Part shown: positions 1 through 13,560 of the stretch, piece after piece
How the letters are laid out: the number at the start of each line of letters is the position of its first letter
Numbering within the stretch: the stretch's first letter is position 1
Source: Dicaeum eximium
Lineage: Eukaryota; Chordata; Aves; Passeriformes; Dicaeidae
NCBI GenBank assembly: GCA_013396995.1
Contig: VWZP01005531.1
Span: 548,895-612,894, forward strand
Direction: 5' to 3'
Length of the DNA: 64,000 nt
The notes under the pieces: model-generated
What the model saw: only the letters and a program-made list of their open reading frames with translations
The model's database searches: none
Told to the model about the DNA's origin: nothing
Translations under genes and position numbers: made by a program

Positions 1-2125
1 GTGAATGAACATGTGAACTAACAGAATGCATAGCTGTAGACTGGTAAAATTTCAAAGATATTTGTTTTGTTCTGTTTTGTTTGGGTTTGGCTTCTACCCA
101 TTGAATTGGCACTACTTCTGCAGCACAAAAATTAATCCAGTTGAACAACATTCAACTTCCTAGAGCATAAATATCTGAGTAGCAACTCTATTAGATATAT
201 TACTTATTTATTTTTCAACAAGAACATAAAGGCTTAAAACTGCTAGGAATTTAAAAGAATAAATGTGACACCAAAAGACTATTTGACATTTGGCTCAAAC
301 TTACTGCTAAGTCATTTGGGATGAAAAACTGAGGTGGTGAGAAATTTCACTTTTTTCACATAAATTCTAAAGGTCCTTTCTATGTTCTGAAATTATTACA
401 AAGGCTATCTATTTCGAAATGTCTCATTACAGAGCAGTGGGAAAGAACTTGGTTCCCAGACAGTTCCTGTCAGATGTCTCCATGTGCAGGTCCATCTGAT
501 GAGTTTTTACTTTGGCCAATACATCAGGCTCCCAGCTTCACACAGCCAGGATGATAGTATAGGAAATGAAACCCTCTTTTTTTCTACCCATAAAAAACTG
601 GCAGATAAGGAGGCCCGGAGGTGAGGCCCTGCACAGCACCCAGGAGCGTACACGTTGCTCATTTTATCAGCAAAGACTAGATTATCAAAGACAGAAAAAT
701 GACCTTAAATGTATTTTCCAGTGTGAATCTGTTCCTCATGGATAAGTTGCATTTATGATCCCTACACATGTGGAATGTCTATAAAACGATTTAAGATCAA
801 CAATGTGCCAATATAGGATTTAAACAGAGAATGAGTGGAAGTGGGAAGAAGATACACCATTTTGAAAAAAAAAAAATTGAATGCTGAGAGTCTCTGGTTG
901 TTTCCTTTTGCATTTATATGCATGCACGTGTGTCTCTACTCTAAGGGAGGGAAGCAATATTGCTTGAATGTTTCCTCATTGACAGAAGATACAGTGTCAA
1001 GCTGAATAAATATCTACCCACTAGTGGGGACACTAAAACCAGTTTGCCTGGAATAACTGAGATTACAATTGCTACTTCAAGTAACTATAATAAAAATAAT
1101 GGTCCTCAGAAGCAACTGGCACTAAACATACTTTGCTATGCTTAGTTGTACACCAGTCATGCGTAGCCCTAGTTGTCAATTATTAAGGCTGTGATAGTAA
1201 CTCTAAAAGGTAACGACTGTTGGGATGCTCTTACTGTTCTGGATAACCTGGAAAATATAATCAGGTATTTTCTTTGACCTTATGGCTCTGAAATATATAT
1301 AGATAAATAAAGGATGGGACAAACCCTCCTTTTCCTTCATATTAGCTACCTTTTCAGCCACAAAAAGTAAATAATATATATTACAGAACTCCAAAACACA
1401 TTGAAAAAACTTTTTAGTCATTTAATCCCCATTTATGTTAAAAAGAGACAGTCTAAAGCACAAGCTATGGAGACAATCATCAAACAGGAAATGTACAAGG
1501 AAAACATTAGAAAGAATGAATAGTTGAGCAACTTGCTCCAGAGGAGGAAAGCAGATGATAGAGTAACACAAGTCTCAGTATTAAGAATGCTTTTGTTCAT
1601 TTTTATGCATAAGGTGATCTGAAAGAGCTACAGCATGACAAGATGATAAAGCAAAGAAGAGCAAGTGCAAGTTCTGAAGAGGGGAAGTACCCCCAGAAAA
1701 GAGAAGACAAACACAAAGAAAACTCCCCAAGACCTTGAAGCATGGGCAGGGAGAAAAATATTTCAAATAGGCTAGTGATTAGGAAAATTGCTGTATGAAC
1801 ATTAACACCCACTGCAGTTTAGTAGTTAAAGATGGATATCAAAAAGAAGAAGAAAGTAAAGCTATACTGTGGCATGTACCTTTTATTCTGATCACAGAAC
1901 CTTTTATTTCCTTTTTATCTAATTTCAGCACTACCTTACATTTTTCTTTGCATATTACCTACACATTGTCTTGCTCAATATCTGAAACTGTTAATGTGTT
2001 CTTCAAACATCTGTATTCATTTTAAAAGAAACAAAACATTTTGTAATACAGCTTGTAAAGAAACAGTAAGTAAGCCTCCTAAGATAAAACATTTCTACCA
2101 TTTATTCTTTAATATAATTAGGTAC

Positions 2126-2167
2126 ATGTTTATGCACTTCTAATTTATGTTTATGCACTTCTAATTT
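2126..2167. repeat. Tandem duplication, 21 bp x 2
   Basis: Two identical adjacent copies of a unit beginning ATGTTTATGCACTTC occupy 2126-2146 and 2147-2167. The identity suggests a recent slippage or duplication event. Confidence 0.85.
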
Positions 2168-2330
2168 CTTGGTTGTCATACAGTGCTTCATGCAAAAATA
2201 TTTATTTTATGTACTGTCTTAGACCTCAACAATGTGTGTATTTGTGAACTGTTGACTGCAGAAGACATTTTCAGAACCCAGCCTTTCCATGTCCAATCTT
2301 AACAAGAACTTCCAAATCTATAAAACTGGG

Positions 2331-2475
2331 TTTAATTAATTACATTAAATATAATACATTGTATTTATAAATATAATACATTGTATAATCATATATATTA
2401 CTGTCTATAATATTTTACAATACAATATTGTATAATTATACAATATATTATGTAATTATATCATTAATTACATTA
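2331..2475. repeat. AT-rich low-complexity stretch
   Basis: The stretch is almost entirely A and T, with repeated AATACATTGTAT and ACAATAT motifs in both directions, so the strands can fold back on themselves. No coding potential is visible. Confidence 0.7.
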
Positions 2476-3498
2476 AGTCGAGGTGCTTAAGTCAATGAAG
2501 CCTTCTACCATTTGCAGTTAATTCACATTGAGCTACATTTCTTATCTAGCTGGTTTTTGCTTGAATGCAATGATCTTTCATATATTCTTTTTCAAGATTC
2601 ATTGAAGAGCTTTTCTGTTCCAAATAAGTGCCAGAAAATGAAATTCCATCCTTCTTTGGAAAGAGAAAACATGAAATGTGTGCTACACTGCTGCCACTCA
2701 TTATTTTCTTTAATGTTTTAAAGAAATCTTCCCTTTGAGTATTAATTGCATTTCCATTAAGAAACATGCACAACTCACCATTATCCCTGCCAGCCATTAG
2801 CTGCCATAATCAGAAATGAAGGCTAAGGCTAGTTTTAGCATCTTAAAAACAGTGGAACACTGCCACAGCCAAATTAGCTAATAAGGAAAGTAATTTTAAC
2901 TTGAAAGTGTTGTGCAGTGCAGGTGTGAAGAACACTGATATAAAATTTATAACACAAGTCTAACACCTCTGGAAACAAATCAGCTATAAGGCAAATAAAC
3001 TCAAGCCTTGAGTACAATCTAATAAAGAACATTAAAAGAATTCCAGTGGCATGTCTAATTTTTTAAGCTTTCAATTTAAGTCCAGCTAGACTTAACTTCT
3101 GAGTTGTTACTTAACTTGTATCAAAAGTTTGTTTTTAAGTGAACAGTTACATACTTTAAGTTCCAAGTTCAACTATTAGACTAGAAAAAAAATATTATAT
3201 CTTGTTAGAATTAAATGAAGAAAACCAAGAAAAACAAAACCAAATATAAAGTATTTGCATTTAAGATCAAGTACAGTTCCCTCAGCTCTTCCCATATTGG
3301 CACTATCCAAGAAAATGATCCAGTGTTCAGTTACACTACTGAAAATGTTGGATTTTTCAAGAGGGTCTGACTTTTAACTACAAGTCTACAATACTCTCTG
3401 CAACTGTGTCTAAAACATTTAGTGTTTAGTGACACATAACCTGCAAGCAGCTGTTGAGAGAACAAAGACACTAAGAACGTGAAGAAGCCATTTAAGTC

Positions 3499-3526
3499 AA
3501 TATCAATATCAATATAAATATCAATA
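3499..3526. repeat. Imperfect (TATCAA)n microsatellite
   Basis: About four copies of a six-base unit TATCAA/TATAAA lie in tandem. Confidence 0.6.
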
Positions 3527-4238
3527 AAACTATATTAACTTTGAAGTACTATAAAGAACTCTTTAGCTTCTAAACATTTTCAGATAGAGAGATAATATTT
3601 TGCTTCCTTTCAGAGGAAAAGTTTCTGAAAGAGCAGATCCATGACAGTTGTATCATAGTCTAAATGAACCCTTTGCTCAAGTTTGCACCCTCTTTAAAGC
3701 AGTGTAACTGTTTCAGAAGAGCTCATTTTGCCCTTTCCTACATACACGCCATTGTTGTGTCGGGATGTGTTCCTTAAGAAAGGTTTTCTCAAAATGCAGT
3801 GGGTTCTGTGAACATCTGTAGTGGAACATCTCCAAATAATAAAGTACATTATCACAACCACTCTTAAAAGTGAAGCTGAATTATTTGGTTTTTAAATGTA
3901 ATTTTCCTTGTGGTCATGTGCTTTCTCATCTACAAGATACCGTTGTAAGCCTGACACATGCTCCATAAAGACTCCTGGCATGAGGAATTTACATTTGAAA
4001 TCACCTTATTAAGGTGTTGTAATATGTTTGGATGAGTATACTCTTCTCTAAACACATTTATGATGCTTTCAGGTCGTAACTCCAACATGTTACTGTCATT
4101 CTTTAAAGACATCCTAAAATGAGCAATATGTTCCACGTTCATCACTGTCGAGTGAAAAGAGAAAATGCTCAAGAGGTGCTGGATTCTAGATAACATAAAT
4201 GCTCAAGGAACAGCAAAGCTCTGCGTATGTTGCAGATA

Positions 4239-4244
4239 ATACCA
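4239..4244. repeat. Left target-site duplication ATACCA
   Basis: Identical to 4612-4617 and immediately outside the TG end of the LTR-like element. Confidence 0.65.
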
Positions 4245-4611
4245 TGTTGTTTTGCACTAAGTAGTTAGTAATTTGCAATTGTTTTATAACAAACGGTTTG
4301 TTCTGTATCCCCCTCCCCTCCTCCCCAAAATCTGTGGTGTTGGTCTCCCCTGGATCGGTCCCTCCCTTCTCCCCTCCCCTCGTTCTATCCCACTGGCTGT
4401 AGTCCTTTTCCTCCCTGCCCCTCCTCCGTGTTTAAAATCTTCTGCCATGAGGCAATCATGAGTCTCTTTTCCCGGAGTTCGTTCCATGCTAAAGCTGTTG
4501 GGCTCTAATCCCGAAGAGAAGGAGCATCCTCCGTCTTTTACTTTTGTCCTTGTTGGTTTTCACCAGGGTCCTGAGCTAGCCAGAGGGGTTACCCAAGAGT
4601 GAGAATCGACA
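4245..4611. mobile_element. Solo LTR-like element with 6-bp target-site duplication
   Basis: The element begins TGTTGTTTTG and ends GAATCGACA, giving TG...CA ends with a short imperfect inverted repeat (TGTTG against TGTCG). It is flanked on both sides by ATACCA (4239-4244 and 4612-4617), the 6-bp duplication typical of beta/alpha-type (class II, ERVK-like) retroviral integration. At 367 bp it has LTR-like length. The centre (4309-4430) is C-rich and unlike the AT-rich flanks. No AATAAA signal or convincing TATA box was placed, so orientation is left open. Minus-strand frame 4284-4487 is a by-product of the G-rich strand and resembles no known protein. The ends and duplication are seen; assignment as a solo LTR is inference, and another transposon type is possible. 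Confidence 0.6.
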
Positions 4612-4617
4612 ATACCA
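4612..4617. repeat. Right target-site duplication ATACCA
   Basis: Identical to 4239-4244 and immediately outside the CA end of the LTR-like element. Confidence 0.65.
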
Positions 4618-5552
4618 CAACAAAATTTACAACTTGATTAGCCTAAACTATAATGACTACAGATACCATCTGCTTTTTCAAAACCACACTGATCAATCAG
4701 AATTTCTTTAAAATCAGATTTCTGTCATCTCAACTACCTATACTTTGAGAATTAAAAGACTACTAAGAATTATTTTGATCAAGGACTGCTTAAAGAATCC
4801 AGGAGTATTACAGTTTGAGGATTAAACTACAGATAGTTGAAGTAAAGGACAAAAAGTAATGCACATTGTTCTAGAACTACAAGGAGTAGTTAGAATTAGA
4901 AACTCTTGGTGAAGAATAATTAAGTGACTTTCCAGCAGTTTTCTCTCATTTAAGAGTTTATTGCTTAATTCCTTGTAGATTAAAGAGATTAACATTGTTT
5001 CCTTTTAAAAGAAAACAAACCTGTTTACTTTCCAAGTAATCTTTCTTTCAATCAATACTTATAGCAGAAGCTTTTTCCTGGAGGAAAGCAAATCAAATCA
5101 AAGTTTAATTATTTTGTACATTCCCTTAAACAATCTTTTGAGGTGTTTTTCATTTAGCACTAATTATTTTCCATTGGAATTTGGATAGTGTAACTAAATA
5201 CTTTGTCTTTCATTTCATTAGTTTTTTTTTCATTTGTTTTATTTAGTTTGTTTCATTAGTTTTCTTTTTTTCATTTGGAAATAAATGATTGCTACTAAGA
5301 ATCACTTTTTCCTTTATGAAAATCTCACTGTTATAGAGAGATCATTTCCTAATTTAAAATTATTTGTTTCTGTTAATTGTCAATCTTACAAATCCTACCC
5401 AACAACTGTTGGTTTTGGCAAACCTTTTCTGTGCCAGAATATGTAGTTTCATTTAAAGAATAACCTTATTTTACCTTCAAATGCTACCAGAAATAAAAAT
5501 ACCAACAGATGGTGTATCTATATCTATCTATATCACAATTTAGAATTTTTAA
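4618..5552. other. AT-rich non-coding DNA, nothing recognised
   Basis: Contains T-rich stretches (5221-5280) and a short TATC microsatellite near 5515-5535. No gene or known repeat was recognised. Confidence 0.55.
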
Positions 5553-5665
5553 CATAGAATAATTAGGGCTTGAAAAGACATTCAAGATCAACAAGTCAAC
5601 TCTGACCCATACCACCAATCCTACTAAACCATATCATGTCTACTTTTTTTACCAGTGCCCCAGGT
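5553..5665 (-). mobile_element. CR1 retrotransposon 3' fragment, degenerate
   Basis: The plus strand reads CATAGAATAATTAGGGCTTG, then AAAGACATTCAAGATCAACAAG and, further on, CCTACTAAACCATATCATG. This is the reverse complement of the CR1 3' end (consensus-like ATAGAATCATTAAGGTTGGA, then AAAGACCTTCAAGATCATCAAG). The element is therefore in minus orientation and heavily 5' truncated, as most CR1 copies are. Divergence is considerable, so it is old. Confidence 0.8.
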
Positions 5666-8600
5666 GGTGTTTGAAAAAGCTTTTGTCATTCATAATATGA
5701 GGTTGCTTTATATTGAAAATACACTTTTTTCTTAGAGGATCTAACATATTTTATCAAAGAATATACTATAGGTGTTAATCTTTTCACCATGGATCATTCC
5801 TTAGTCATTATTTGGATAAAGTTGGAATGAAAAATAATGTCACTTAAAGGTATAGCTATTTTCTGTTAGTAACTAATTCCAATATTGGTTTGGGGGTGGC
5901 GTAAGGAAGAATGTGAATGTTTTTATACAACCTGTATTAACAGCTGTCCCTAAGACTTAATTCTGCAAGCTCTGCTCTGTGCACCCTGCTCTTCTCAAGT
6001 CCTCTACAGGCACCCTACTCTCTTCATGAGGAGTATTTAATAAAATTTATTTCATCTATATACCTAGATTTGAACAATTAAAAAACAAAAAAAATCCTGC
6101 TTTTGCTCTCTTTTAGTATGTCAGCTTTTTAAGCTATGAGACCCAGAGAACAATAGTATTCCACTCTCTTTTGGAGACAGCACAACGAGGGATGGCCTAG
6201 TTGAATACCTGAAGTTAAACCATGTATGTTCCGTGGTTATGGAAATCCTTCAAGGGAATCAATTTTGGTTTTTTCCCCTCAGAGATTAGGCATCAACTAA
6301 ATTTGCAAAACTCAGGGTTGAGAGTACAAATTCTAATTAGGAATGAATAGTTATCTTCTTCTACCTGTGTAATAGCTTTTCCCTACTTGCAAGGAAGCAG
6401 AAACAAACAAAATTATCCCATAGTAATATATTAGTTCCTACATCATCAGTAATTGAAAAGTAGAAATGCAGAAAAAGAAAATAACCACCCAGCAGTGCTG
6501 CCTGAAGTAAATGGGCCTTTTATCTCCTTACGCTTCTTGTTACCTTTAATTATGGTTTTCACTCATATCCATCATTGTGTTATTTGCTATTCACCACTGC
6601 AGTGAAGTCCTGTTGTTCTGACCAGACTTTGGAAGTTAACATCAAGAGTCTGGTGATACTCGTGAAACGTGAACATGTCAAATTCCTGGGCAGGTTGATA
6701 CTTCAAAAAATAGAAAGAAATTTCATATCAGAAATCTAGCTGCTGTCCTTTCCTTGAAGGAGTTAAGAAAAAATAAACCCACAGTTTTACAAATTCTTGA
6801 TGCATTTGTATAATAGTATGTGCAAGACTGATTTGTCACCTGTGTGGGCTGAACATGATAAATTGCTTGCTTGCTAAAATTCAAGACTACTGACAAGGAA
6901 TTTGGCCTAAGGACATTGTTTCTTTCTTACAAAAGCTTTAGAAGGTCTTTGTATGTGCTTTGTCAATCAAATATGGGCCAGGAAATCACTGTGCTGAATT
7001 CTAATGAAGAGACTAATCCTTTGCAAAGAATGTGTGCACCATCCCAAAATTACCTATCCATTATCTATGAGTCAGTGGAATTTGATCTCCTCCATTGCAC
7101 ACATAACTGTCATTTAAGGCCCAAACTCATCCTCTTTTTGTGAAAAATTCTCTTTTACATCAATGGCAATATCTCTGGAAAGATCAAGACAAGATCTTCT
7201 GGTAATAGTTAAACATATCTATGATTTTTGTTGCAGTATTTACTAGCCAATAGTAAACATGACAAAGAATTTTACACGTGTTTGGACTATGCTCCTGATG
7301 AATCTGAATATAGATTACCAGCACAAATGCCTTGGAATAATACTGTCACGGCAAACTAGTCCTATGCATTTGAAACAGATACTATGAATATTCATAATAC
7401 AGAAAAACTATGCCATAATCCACAGGAGAGTAGAAAATATATTAAAGGTGGCCTCCAAAGCATCCTGCAAAACATCTCAAGATACCAGATTTTAGGGTAC
7501 GTGAGGGACAGCAGGGTAGAGAGACCCCTACCACTAAAGCCCCTAATATTGTAAATGTCTTCAGATTAAAAATAAGTCCATTTTTAGGCAACTGAAGGAA
7601 TGTTGATTGAGCTTCAATTATTTTTTTTTTTATTTTAATAACTTTCAAAGACTTTTTCAAAGCTATAATGGCATGCATCCCACATAATTAGAAGATTTCT
7701 CATATTTCTCACAATCACCTGACTGTGGCCATATTATTTATGGTTAAACATTAAAAAATCAGTAGAATGGTTAAAATAATAAAGAACATGAAGTATTATG
7801 AGAATAAAAATCATAATGAAAAAAAGGATTGGCCACAACAATTGGTTTTAGACAAGACTGAGATTGTGGGCTAAGCCAGTTTATCATCGGATTTTTGCAA
7901 TATGCATAAGAAACACTAGATAGAAGACCACAGATCTAGTGGCAGAATTTCAGGCACAGACAAAAATTAAAAGACCAGATCTCACCACTTGCATGCAAGA
8001 AAAGTAATACACACTCACACATGTACACCCTTTCTAAAAAGAGGAAGAGGGGAAAACCCAACTGCAAAGTTTTGATCATGGTGTGTGTATATACCGGGAC
8101 AGAAATAACGCTGTTTAAGCTGTCACTTGGTCTACAGACTTGGGCCAACTGGAAAGAAGGTAATTCTGGTCAGTATGGAAAAGGAAAGAGCAAAGATAAA
8201 AGGTTACATTGGTGTCTTTATAGGGAGGCAAATACTCTACAGACAGGACAGAGTCTTTATTATGACGTATGACAAAAGAAGATTCTGTTAGAATAAAATA
8301 AGTCAATGGCCAGGCTGATGTGCCTTAGCTGGGATAGCTCTTTAATACACTACAGTGGAGCTTGGCAGTATGAATCTCATGCTTCAGGAACACATACATT
8401 AATGTGTGAAATGTCAAATAGGTGTGAACCATTAGGTCCCTGTGATTTGGTGCACTCTGATACATCCACTTGATGCAGGGTGCAAATGTATCAACTTGGA
8501 TTATGATGTTCTACTGTGGGCACTTTAGGAGAGGCTGATTTATTTTTAGATTACTGCATCTCTTGAACCGTTAGAGCTCTCTTGCTGAAAATCACTGTGT

Positions 8601-11600
8601 AACCACTACTAGAGGGCCATTGATACATAACTATCGTGCTATTTCTACATAGGAGGCCTAAAACAGGTGGTATTGACACACTTCAATTTTTCTGAGGGCT
8701 CCACTAGAATAGTTTTACAGCCATACTGAATGGATAATTTATTCGTTTACATAATGCATCTGACCATTCAATGTATCTTTTAAAAAGAAAGGAAATTATT
8801 ATAAGTAGCTCTGGAACAAATGAATTCCTTCACAGATCCACAGGTAACAGTTTTACTGGCAATTTGCTTGGCTTTATTTTGAAAGGACCTTGCAGCATTT
8901 TCAATAAAAACTTCATATCTGCTTAGTGGATTTTAAGAAAACCTTACTGCCCAGTAACTATCCCATTAAAACTGTCACTAACAGACTCCACGCCAAGCTG
9001 TGAACAGAAGACCACTTAAGGTGTTGCAGAGAGTCCTGAAATTACTCTCTGCCTGCTATAGCAGTGCTCCCATGCAGCAGCCTGTGAGCTGGATCACAGG
9101 AGAAAATGGCAAGGAGACAGTTTTGAAGTCACCGTCAGACACCAATCTTTCAGCTTGGGTATCAACTGCCTGTGGCCATGAGCTCATCCCACACCCTTAG
9201 CTTTCAGAGCAGACCTATTGTTGGAGGCTCATCACTATTTGTCCTTTGAGCCTTCTCCTTCTGCCATGCAGCAGAACTACCACAGGTGTGTGTGCCATCA
9301 CGCTGGAAGACAAACATACCTGCTGCAAGCTGAATATTACTGTGTAAAATACTCACAGATCTCTAGGAATTAATTTATCGAAACAATCTGAGGCTTACTT
9401 TCCATTTTGATTGACTCCTCTATAGCTCACATTTCAGATCAAGACACAGCATTATATTAAAGCTAAATAAAAGCCCATGTGGTTTATGATTCCTGTACCA
9501 AACAGGGAATCCATGCTTTCTGCTAAGCCAAGGATGGTCATGATGCATGACCATCTTATCTGAAAAGCTTTAAAATTAATAAAGGACTTTTCAGCAAGAA
9601 AAACCCAAATCCATCATTCTCTGAAAGACAATGAAGCAACAGATTTCACCAGAATTTTGTACTTTTGTAAAATATTCAAGCCTTCCAATTTACTCAGGGC
9701 TGAGCCCTGAGACACATTTGGGAAATGACACTGCAAATTCTTGTCAGGTGAAAGAAAACAGTCTTTCTGATGCCTTTCATAGAATAAACAAAACTATGTT
9801 TGGTAGAACATGATGTTAGGAAAGTTTTGTCACCAAAAGCCAACTGTAGATTGATACTAAAAAAAATATTAAAAATTACATTAGTTCTAGGCAGAAGACT
9901 CTTGAAATTTTTATCTTTTTTTTTATTATTTGGGTTCCTTCTACTGTTTACAACAGTCAGCTTGTCTTTGCTCTTCTCACTGTGAGACCAGCCATGGCTT
10001 TGTCCAAGGGTGATGATGAAAGAGCAAGCTAAATGCACATGCTTCAAGACCTCCTGGAAGACATACCCAGATATGGGAACAAAAAATTGGTCTGGTCAAA
10101 CCTCAGTACCAGAAGCTATCCAGGAAAATTTTCATATGCTCACTGATATAAATTTCTCACAACCAGTTTTCCTTTCCTTTTGAGGAGGATGCTATTGAAA
10201 TCTGCTTCCTCTTAAACAGTATCTGTAGAGACTGCTGTTTAACAACTATTTTCCTGTTTCTGAATTTTCTTGTCCTTTTTGCATTTAGCTTACCTCTCAA
10301 GACGATTTCCCTACATTTCCCTACATTTCCTTCAGGGGGAAAGAAAAGTGGTAACAGCTTTTTGAATAGGTTTTAAATCTGCTTTAAATCTGCCTTTAGT
10401 CTGCTTATATTCTTAAATCTCACAATTTAAAATCAATTAAATAGCCTCAGGTTGTTATTAGGGACTCAGGTAATTATTCTTATTTTGGTTCAGTTATTAA
10501 TTCTTTCTAGATCCAGTTTGTGGACAGGGTCTTTGGGGTTTATTATAAATTGTCTGCTATTCTTTTTCAGGTTGGCTCACATTTTATTTGCAGTTACCCC
10601 AGAGTTTCAGATAGTGGAAGTAGATTAGGATTAAGAAAAATGTAACTATTTAAACACTTATTCTGCCCCCTTACAATTCAATGATTTGTACACCAACAAG
10701 TAAGACTGACCTTTACACTGTGTAAAGGGAAACCAGTATCACAATCAACCTCAGTGTTACTGAGGAAGTAGCCTAATAGGACAGCTGGCACAGGCTGAGT
10801 TAAATAACTTCCAGCTGACAGCATCCTCCTACTACTCAATGTTCAAAGCTGTTACTCATTTTAATAGTTTCAAAATTTGGAATGATTCAAGTTTTCAACC
10901 TAATCCTGATTCCCAATGTGTTACAGAGATTTAAGAAGAGAGACAGATATTTTTTTTTGAGACTTCACCATTCACTTTCTCCCATTGAAGCATTATGCTT
11001 TTCTTGGAAAGCTGTAACTAAAAAAAAAAATCATACTTATCTGCTTTGACAGCCAACAAACAGCAGCTTCCTCAGAAAAACTAAAAGCACTTTTGCAGAC
11101 CTGCATTACCTACTGATGCAGCTGGCTGCCTTGCACTTTGTTTCTTTGCTAGCCCAGTTCCATAGGGTTTGTCCAAAAGAGAAGTTTAATCTGAGATGTA
11201 GATGCCTCAGACTATTTAACAATGAAAATAATGTAGTTAAGGACTTTAAATCAGAGGTGATACAAATGGCTTGTTTGTTGCATGACATTGAGTCACTGGC
11301 TCACAGGCCAAGGAACTGAATCAGCAGATCACAGCAGGGGCAGGGAGAGGACAGGGTGATTCTTACAGCTCCTTTACACTGGAGAGGGAGGGAAAAGGTG
11401 AAAGATTAAATGCTACCATAGCTTTTTGTCCTCCTGAACCTGTTAAACTGTCACTTTTGGACAACTCTAAACTCTGCCTTATTTTAAGGTAGCGCAGAGA
11501 GGTATCAAAGGGAAAGAAACCCAAATATCCTCCATCGCCTGTTCATTTAAAGCTCAGCATGTCAATATATATTCTCAAAGGTATTATAACAATATCTCAA

Positions 11601-13460
11601 ACAATCTCCTCCTAAGTAAGCAATAATATCCATACAACATTTGTCAGAGAATCCCACCAAGCTGTGAATAATTTTTGCCATGTCATTTGGAAATAAGGTC
11701 TTTCAAATCAAATTAAGATCTCATGCTAAAAGCTGCTCTGGGTCTTACTTCCAGTTGTATAGCATTAAGGGTTGCCCAGTAGCTCACACATCGTAGATAA
11801 AACACATTCACAACTTTCATTATTGACGTACCTTACTCATCTCAACTAAGAACTAAAACCTTGTTAATTGTTTTGATATTTTCTTGTTACTATTTGCAAC
11901 CTGCATTTTTAAGATGAATCTACACTCAAGTCCCCCTGGATGTAAGTACTGCCCAACTTCCTACTACACATGAATGGTTGCTGGAATCAGGTTAAGAGCA
12001 CTCTTTGCTTATCGGTAAAGCCACAGTCCCTGGTAATGCTTCTCTGCACAACCTTCTACTCCTAAGAAACAAAACGCTTTACTTAAAACCACCAACCACC
12101 CCCATGTTAGGATTCTAAGTGTACTGTGCCAGAATTCAGTGATACCAGTTTTCTAAAATCGACTATAAGTAGTCAAAAACTGCTACTAGTGGCAATCTCT
12201 GTGTATGTAGAATTCCTAAATCAAGTATATACATTTTTCAAACCGAGTAAAGTGCAATTTACTGTCAATTAATGGGTCAGAATCTGGATTTGAGAGCGTC
12301 CAAATCAGCTCCTCTGAAAGATGGCAATTTACATTCTGCAGGATGCTGAGAAGCTTTCCAAAAAAAAAGCAAGTAAAGTGAAATGTTCATGGTTTTTTGC
12401 ACACTCTCAAATATCCACTGTCCCCCATATCCAGTATTAAGGGCAATGTTAAAGCCCCAAAACTGAAAGAAAAAAGGGAAAAGCAGGTAGGACCCTGCTT
12501 GCTTTCAACCTTAGACAGAAACCAAATAATCACATTTTCAATCTGTGAGCACAACTCTTACTGACCCCTGGCATATATTGAAGCCACAGCAATTGCAAGG
12601 CTGAAAATTTAGGACAAAATCTTAGTAATCTTTGAAACAGAGTACAGTTACCCACAGTAACACCTGCATGCCTCAGTTTACATCAGCTAGCTACAAGCAG
12701 GAGCCAGCCCACTTTGATGAGGCTTCAAGAAGGACTTTCTACTTGGAAGTGATTATGTAAGTGGACTGACAAGACAATGTGTGGGGAAAAAACAGCATTA
12801 TGACCTCCACAAATGCTGGACAAAGCCAACAGAAGATTTTTAAAAACCCAACCACGTGTCAGGCATATAGAAAGTACATGGATGAGGTGGCTCGAAATTC
12901 AGAGGAGAGGAGACAAAGCATTGTTTTATATTTCAGGGTGCAGAAATCTTTGTCAGTTTGGCTGTTCATGGTAAAGAAGTAGGATGGGGTGAGAAAATAC
13001 TGTATGGTTTTCATTCAAACCAGTGTGAAAACAGCTGACATTGAAGTTTGTTAATTTGGGAGAAATTTCCAAGAGTAGAGTCACAAAATTGGAAGAGGAA
13101 AATATCCCAGGATGTGTGACCCAGTTCCTAAGATTTAGAACTTCTTCAGCAATATGCCTTCTTTAGCAAGTAGAAAACAATTCTGAAGTCAGGCTTTTGG
13201 CCTCACAGGTGAGTCATAGTGCTCACTAAAGTATCACCTTATTGAAGAATTACTTTGGGGACATGGTTCCTTTTTTTTTTTTTTCCTTTAAGAGCATTGT
13301 CATATTGTAATAAATTACATTAAAAGAAAGTATTGACAGAAAAAGAGAGGGTCAGATTAACTCTTTTAGTTGATTATTTAATACCAATGTGGGAAGTGAG
13401 ATACTTGGGCTGCACTATTTTTATTAAATAATTTGAAAAATTTTCAATAACACAGACTGT
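5666..13460. other. AT-rich non-coding DNA, no gene seen
   Basis: Nearly 8 kb without a recognisable gene or interspersed repeat. Open frames (up to 117 codons at 9694-10047, minus) have no recognisable domain and no splice context I could support. A perfect 9-bp inverted repeat lies at 9533-9555, and an 11-bp tandem (CTACATTTCCC-like) near 10310-10331. A T-run is at 13271-13284. Confidence 0.5.
9533..9555. repeat. Perfect 9-bp inverted repeat
   Basis: GATGGTCAT (9533-9541) and ATGACCATC (9547-9555) are separated by 5 bases. The arms match at all positions. It could form a short hairpin; no function is implied. Confidence 0.8.
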
Positions 13461-13560
13461 CACAAAATCACAGAATCAACTAGGTTGGAAAAGATCTTTG
13501 AGATCATCGAGTCCAACCTATGACCTAACATTGCCTTGTCAACTAAAGCCCTGTAGCTTG
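13461..13560 (-). mobile_element. CR1 retrotransposon 3' fragment
   Basis: The plus strand carries CACAGAATCAACTAGGTTGG, then AAAAGATCTTTGAGATCATC and GAGTCCAACCTATGACCTAA. This is the reverse complement of a CR1 3' end seen very often in songbird genomes. It is well preserved and thus younger than the copy at 5553. Orientation is minus and the 5' part is missing. Confidence 0.88.

Larger units (their letters stand above)
1..4238. other. AT-rich non-coding DNA, no gene seen
   Basis: Only short chance frames occur. It contains a 21-bp tandem duplication (2126-2167), a very AT-rich stretch (2331-2475) in which an AATATAATACATTGTAT-like string occurs twice, and an imperfect TATCAA repeat (3499-3526). 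No CR1 or LTR similarity was recognised. Confidence 0.6.

Noticed and set aside
3499..3526. Possible larger satellite
   Set aside because: Only about four imperfect units; a simple microsatellite.
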